The notes below the pieces were generated by a model. The model worked only from the letters and a program-made list of their open reading frames with translations, was not told the DNA's origin and did not search any database. A stretch of DNA of 64,000 nt from Ferrimicrobium sp. (GTDB taxonomy: Bacteria > Actinomycetota > Acidimicrobiia > Acidimicrobiales > Acidimicrobiaceae): NCBI RefSeq assembly GCF_027364955.1, contig NZ_DAHXOI010000011.1, positions 5,550 through 69,549 of the forward strand. Direction: 5' to 3'. This document shows, in pieces, positions 59,997 through 64,000 of the stretch. Within the stretch, counting starts at the first letter, position 1, and the number at the start of each line of letters is the position of its first letter. The position numbers were made by a program, and so were the translations under genes.

Positions 59997-62093
59997 GTGA
60001 GCAATATCAAGATGAGTCGACCCGCCGATGCGCTGGTCGAGGTCGCTGACGAGCATCTGGACAAAGTGCTTCACTCAATGGCGGGTGAGACCGCAGTGGC
60101 CCATGATGATCAACGCGCCGCAGTCCATGCTCTCGTGGCAAAGGGGGCTCGCGTGCTCGTGGTCCAGGCAACTGGGTGGGGTAAGTCAGCAGTCTATTGG
60201 GCCACAACTTCGGCGATCAGGTCACTTGGTGGAGGGCCAACCCTTGTGGTTTCACCTCTGCTGTCGCTGATGCGAGACCAGGTGAAGGCTGCCGAATTAG
60301 CGGGCCTGCGAAGCGCGACCATCAACTCCGCAAACGTGGGGGATTGGGATACTGTTATGAAGAACATGGAGTCTGGGGACATCGATGTGTTGCTCGTATC
60401 CCCAGAACGGCTGGCGAATCCCAAATTCGCACAACGCATCGTACCGATCATTGAACATGCTGGCCTCATCGTCATCGATGAGGCTCACTGTATCTCAGAC
60501 TGGGGTTTTGATTTCCGACCCGACTACCAGCGTCTCTCGCACATCCTCACGGCATCAGGTGCGACCCCTGTATTGGCAACCACAGCGACGGCGAACAAAC
60601 GTGTTACCGCTGACGTAGCCAAGCAACTAGGCGATTCGACTCTGGTTCTACGAGGGAGCCTGGCGAGATCATCGCTTCGACTCTCGGTGGTTCCAGGCCT
60701 TGGGCCACTTGAGCGCTATGCGTGGGTCGATGAAGCGTTGGGTCGTATCGATGGCTCAGGGATCATCTATGTGCCTACAGTCGCAGATACCGAGCGTCTC
60801 TCGGGGTTTCTCGCATCGCGAGGTCACCGTGTCGTGGCCTACTCAGGACGGCTGGAGGCAGGGGAGAGGGAACGAGTCGAAGACGAACTTCGTGCTAACC
60901 AAGTCAAAGCGGTTATCGCCACGTCAGCTCTAGGGATGGGTTATGGCAAGCCTGATCTCAGTTTTTGTATTCATGTTGGTTCTCCAGACTCTCCTGTTGC
61001 CTACTACCAGCAGGTTGGGCGCGCAGGACGAGCCATAGAGCGTGCAGATGCGATCTTGTTGCCAGCCGAAACGGACGAGGATCTCTGGAAGTTCTTCGCC
61101 ACTGCTTCCATTCCCGACGTCGACAATATCGACACGGTGCTTCAAACCCTCAAAGAGAGTGGCGAGCCCATGAGTGTGCCGACTCTTGAGGGGATTACTG
61201 GTATTCGCCGTGGTCGTCTCGAATCGCTCCTTAAGATCGTCGCCGTTGAGGGGGCGGTGGAGCGCAGGGATGACGGCTGGAGATCTACCGGCAAACCCTA
61301 TGTCTATGACGAGCAGAAATGGGCTGCTATCCGGACCGCTAGAGCAGCGGAGGCTGAACTCATGCGCGCCTATGCCAGTGGACGTGGTTGCCTTATGGAG
61401 TATCTACAGCGAGCTCTCGATGACCCCGAACCAGGACCGTGCGGGCGATGCTCAGTCTGCACCCAAGAACTACCCCTAGGGGGATTTGCTATCAGTGGGG
61501 AATCGGTGAATGCTGCCCAGGTGTATCTACGTGGTGCCGACGTCATTATCGAACCTAGAAAGCTCTGGCCAAAAGGTGTGGAGGATGGCCGCAATGGCAA
61601 GATTGTTGGTGCTGGACCTGGTCGAGCACTTACCTATGCCGACTCTCCGGGGTGGCGTGAAATTGGTAGAGTGATGAGCGGCCCAGATTTACCCCTAGGC
61701 GCCGAGATCTTTGATGGCATCGTCTCCGTCCTTGGTAGATGGCGAAAGCAGTGGCAACGACCTGTCGCTGTTGTCCCTATGCCGTCTCGCCACCATCGGC
61801 TGATGATCACGGATCTTGCTACCCGGATTGCCAAGATTGGCAAGCTTGCCATCATCGACGCACTCGAGGTGACAGGACCGGCTCCACCAGATGACGCCGC
61901 TTCGCTTGTCAAGGTTCAGGCGCTTGTTGCAGGTCTTCATCTAAAACCCGGCGTGACATTGCCGACTGACGGACCCGTACTACTTGTGGACGATACCTAC
62001 CGGAGTGGCTGGACGATGACGATCGCTGCGTCGATCCTGCGCAAAGCCGGGGTCCCTGCAGTGCTTCCCTTGGTGGTCCATCAGCTCCCTTGA
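59997..62093 (+). CDS. RecQ-family helicase fused to a phosphoribosyltransferase domain
   Basis: 698 residues from a GTG with GGAAGG upstream. Helicase motifs: VVQATGWGKSAVYW (Walker A), VVSPLLSLMRDQVKA, VIDEAHCISDWGFDFRPDY (DEAH), VLATTATANKR, YSGRLEAGERERVEDELR and VIATSALGMGYGKPDL, HVGSPDSPVAYYQQVGRAGR (motif VI). Cys cluster GRGCLMEYL...CGRCSVC is the RecQ zinc site. The C-terminal ~150 residues are PRTase-like, with VLLVDDTYRSGWTMT as the PRPP-binding loop and VVPMPSRHH upstream. This fusion exists in actinobacteria and Proteobacteria of defence or competence context as I recall. Probable DNA repair or anti-phage role. Confidence 0.88.
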   Translation: MSNIKMSRPADALVEVADEHLDKVLHSMAGETAVAHDDQRAAVHALVAKGARVLVVQATGWGKSAVYWATTSAIRSLGGGPTLVVSPLLSLMRDQVKAAELAGLRSATINSANVGDWDTVMKNMESGDIDVLLVSPERLANPKFAQRIVPIIEHAGLIVIDEAHCISDWGFDFRPDYQRLSHILTASGATPVLATTATANKRVTADVAKQLGDSTLVLRGSLARSSLRLSVVPGLGPLERYAWVDEALGRIDGSGIIYVPTVADTERLSGFLASRGHRVVAYSGRLEAGERERVEDELRANQVKAVIATSALGMGYGKPDLSFCIHVGSPDSPVAYYQQVGRAGRAIERADAILLPAETDEDLWKFFATASIPDVDNIDTVLQTLKESGEPMSVPTLEGITGIRRGRLESLLKIVAVEGAVERRDDGWRSTGKPYVYDEQKWAAIRTARAAEAELMRAYASGRGCLMEYLQRALDDPEPGPCGRCSVCTQELPLGGFAISGESVNAAQVYLRGADVIIEPRKLWPKGVEDGRNGKIVGAGPGRALTYADSPGWREIGRVMSGPDLPLGAEIFDGIVSVLGRWRKQWQRPVAVVPMPSRHHRLMITDLATRIAKIGKLAIIDALEVTGPAPPDDAASLVKVQALVAGLHLKPGVTLPTDGPVLLVDDTYRSGWTMTIAASILRKAGVPAVLPLVVHQLP

Positions 62094-62159
62094 CCGCATC
62101 CAACAATGCCTCGACTTGAGTTTCGAAGATGCCTCCACATCGAAGTGTGAAGTAGTCAC

Positions 62160-62417
62160 TCATCTCGGATCGTTGTTGGTTCTTCTAGTAATGATATACA
62201 GTGGGCGTCCATTGTCGACGTCGAGGAATCGTGACACCTTCACGCTGCTGGTTCCGTGATGGGCCGCCCACACATCGAAGAGGTCTTGTACGTGGAAATC
62301 GAGAAGATCCATCGCGTCCAGCGCTACGGTCATCTGTCCCGCTTCAAGTTGCGCATGTGCGGTCTGGATCACCTCTTGCCAGGTCTTCTGGTAGTTGTTA
62401 CTGACTTGTAAGTGCAT
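62160..62417 (-). CDS. Small hypothetical protein
   Basis: 85 residues from the ATG at 62417 (AGGAGGACGA upstream). KTWQEVIQTAHAQLEAGQMT and DVDNGRPLYIITRR; helical then beta. The last gene in the window that carries the element promoter motif. No family. Confidence 0.6.
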   Translation of the reverse strand: MHLQVSNNYQKTWQEVIQTAHAQLEAGQMTVALDAMDLLDFHVQDLFDVWAAHHGTSSVKVSRFLDVDNGRPLYIITRRTNNDPR

Positions 62418-62437
62418 TCGTCCTCCTGTTGGGTTAT

Positions 62438-62452
62438 TGATATATATGCGGG
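62438..62452 (-). promoter_or_regulatory. Element promoter motif of the 62417 gene
   Basis: Minus strand CGCATATATATCAA; the rightmost copy, marking the visible end of the element-like region. Confidence 0.5.
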
Positions 62453-62463
62453 TGCGTGGCCCA

Positions 62464-62985
62464 CTAGTTCGTTTTGCTGTCTAAACACTCGGCAGAGTTC
62501 TCCATCGCCTCTAACTTGTCCACGAGCCGTTGGACCGTCTCGGATGAGTCGGACCAATCGTGCACTCGATGTGGTCCAGGATCTCCTTTAAGCACATTCG
62601 CGATTTCGATGAGCAACTTACTCTGTCGCAAAGCAAGTCGGCCATAGAGGTCCAGTTCGGTTTGAAGCTCGACCACCTCAGGTCAGGCAGTTGCTCAAGG
62701 GCTGTCTTCCGGTCACACCGGCCCTGCCCTATGCGCCAGGCACTAGTCAGTGCCTGGTTATCCGAAGGGTCGATAGAGGGCTTACAGACCGCTCCGAGGA
62801 GGGCGTCTGTCGACGCTGCGACGATCTCAGAGGTCGCCAGGGACTTCTTCATGTAGTTATGAATCTTCTCAGACACAGCCGCCCACGCTCCGGCAAGCTC
62901 ACCATGGATAAGTTCCCAGGCGTTCCCACAGACGGCCAAGGTCATCGTTGGCACCGATTTTCCTACCGAGCTCGAGATTGTGCAT
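62464..62985 (-). pseudogene. Frameshifted hypothetical gene
   Basis: Three consecutive minus-strand frames read like one protein: MHNLELGRKIGANDDLG and ERLGTYP; then ELAGAWAAVSEKIHNYMKKS, LATSEIVAASTDALLGAVCK and CDRKTALEQLPDL; then VVELQTELDLYGRLALRQSK and NVLKGDPGPHRVHDWSD. Each change of frame has no overlapping start signal, except a GTG at 62676 for the last part. Either two frameshift mutations (or sequencing errors) or separate small genes. Family unknown. Confidence 0.45.
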
Positions 62986-63035
62986 GGCAACAACCGGGCA
63001 CTCCACACTCCGAATGGATGTCTATGATTTCACCT

Positions 63036-63755
63036 ATGGACATTCGCAGCACTTTTGCCCCCACGGGCACTCTACGCGCCTCGATCAATCTTGGTAATCC
63101 GGTGCTTGCACAAGGGACACCGGAAGTTCCAAGCGGAGTAACAATCGACATTGCCAAGGAACTTGCAGCTCGGCTCGACCTCCCGGTGGAGTTCCTCTGC
63201 TTTGGCGCTGCACGCGAGTCTTTCGAAGCAATGAAGGCTGGTAAGGCTGATCTCTGTTTTCTCGCCGTAGATCCTGCGCGTGAAAGCTCAGTCGCCTTCA
63301 CTGCACCCTATGTCCTCATCCAGGGGGTCTTTGCCGTCCCCATCGATTCTCCTGTCAGTACTGCCGAGGCCGTCGATCGTGAGGGCGTTCGCGTGGGAGT
63401 GAAGGATGGGTCTGCATACGATCTCTTCCTCTCGCGCACCTTGGTTCATGCCCAAGTCGTACGTGGCGAAGAGGGGGTAACGGTGTTTCTTGAACAACAC
63501 CTTGAAGTTGCCGCCGGTATCCGCCAACCGATGGAGGACTTTATTCGATCCCAAGGCGGTATGCGACTGTTAGAGCCGCACTTTATGGAAATCAAGCAAG
63601 CGGTGGGTATTCCCCCTAGTCGCGGCCATGATACCATTCGATTCCTCCAAGAGTTCGTAGAGGAACTCAAATCCAATGGGTTTATTGCAGAGGCGCTACG
63701 TCGCTCTGGCCGCACTGATGCGACCGTCGCACTGCCTAGTGTGTCGTCATCTTGA
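63036..63755 (+). CDS. Cytoplasmic solute-binding-protein-like (SBP_bac_3) protein
   Basis: 239 residues from ATG 63036; upstream ATGs at 63018 and 63024 are alternatives. MDIRSTFAPTGTLRASINLGNPVLAQ, VTIDIAKELAARLDLPVEFL, ADLCFLAVDPARESSVAFTAPYV and RVGVKDGSAYDLFLSR are the periplasmic-binding-protein type 2 pattern for amino-acid-like ligands. No signal peptide is seen, so the protein may be cytoplasmic and act as a ligand-binding or enzyme-like protein rather than a transport receptor. The frame is open further upstream, but that part is the antisense of the frameshifted gene. Confidence 0.8.
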   Translation: MDIRSTFAPTGTLRASINLGNPVLAQGTPEVPSGVTIDIAKELAARLDLPVEFLCFGAARESFEAMKAGKADLCFLAVDPARESSVAFTAPYVLIQGVFAVPIDSPVSTAEAVDREGVRVGVKDGSAYDLFLSRTLVHAQVVRGEEGVTVFLEQHLEVAAGIRQPMEDFIRSQGGMRLLEPHFMEIKQAVGIPPSRGHDTIRFLQEFVEELKSNGFIAEALRRSGRTDATVALPSVSSS

Positions 63756-64000
63756 TCCTGGAGCGATCCCCCTCCGATGATCTCGCCCTGTATTCGGCGT
63801 CACGTACCACAACCAGGACGTTAGCCGAGAAGCGCCGTCAAAGTTTTGTGAGCTATCCGGGAAGGCTGTTTATCGGCTGCGTAAAGTTTGTCGTCATGTC
63901 TCTTTCATTCCACCCCCGATGAACTGGAATAATACTCCAGTTGGCTATCGCCTTGATGGTCAATTGTGTATTGCGGTGCGAGCTCGGTTGCCGCTATCCA
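63756..64000. other. Right end, no gene recognised
   Basis: 245 bp after the solute-binding-like gene with no complete frame or known motif; a gene might begin near the edge. Confidence 0.3.

Overview
The window reads as accessory DNA of an actinobacterium. WhiB, frequent GTG/TTG starts, the style of the secreted proteins and an acid-type G1 (eqolisin) peptidase suggest an acidophilic member of the Acidimicrobiia (Ferrimicrobium/Acidimicrobium-like). This is inference from gene content and moderate GC; no rRNA or housekeeping marker is present to prove it.

Region 1 (1-7463, + strand) is a tight operon with overlapping start and stop codons: the 3' end of a HAD phosphatase, an alkaline-phosphatase-superfamily phosphodiesterase fused to a P-loop nucleotide-kinase-like domain, a dCTP-deaminase-like protein, two ATP-grasp ligases, a calcineurin-type phosphoesterase and an MFS exporter. 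It looks like an unrecognised pathway that makes and exports a small molecule derived from nucleotides. Region 2 (7.7-12.5 kb) is a graveyard of insertion sequences: a truncated IS30 transposase, an IS630 fragment next to it, and an apparently complete IS21-family element with iterated terminal repeats. Region 3 (12.5-19.3 kb) is defence-like: a 1358-residue protein of unknown function, an AlbA_2/Schlafen-type protein and a decayed 3' end of a type I restriction hsdR gene.

Region 4 (19.35 to about 62.4 kb) is a plasmid- or ICE-like element: MobF relaxase/helicase, primase-polymerase, RecT/Bet, ParA-type ATPase, WhiB, RecQ-phosphoribosyltransferase fusion, an EAL protein, several toxin-antitoxin-like pairs (XRE/nucleotidyltransferase, Phd/Doc-like, AbiE-like, Fic) and many small unknown proteins. 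A shared promoter-like motif, GTGCATATAT and close variants, sits just upstream of at least fourteen of its genes. Four of those genes also share a short hairpin leader between motif and start codon. This signature marks the element as one unit.

Inside the element, at 40.4-47.1 kb, lies a complete type II-C CRISPR-Cas system: cas1 and cas2 on the + strand, an array of 29 repeats with 28 spacers all 28 nt long, a terminator hairpin, a convergent 1138-residue cas9, and a tracrRNA locus upstream of cas9 recognised by its anti-repeat and terminator. The repeat and Cas9 length resemble the Acidothermus cellulolyticus Cas9 system as I remember it.

Region 5 (55-58.5 kb) carries a secreted G1 peptidase with beta-propeller-like repeats, flanked by two remnants of an RNA-ligase-like gene. 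The window ends with a frameshifted gene and a solute-binding-protein-like gene at 63.0-63.8 kb.
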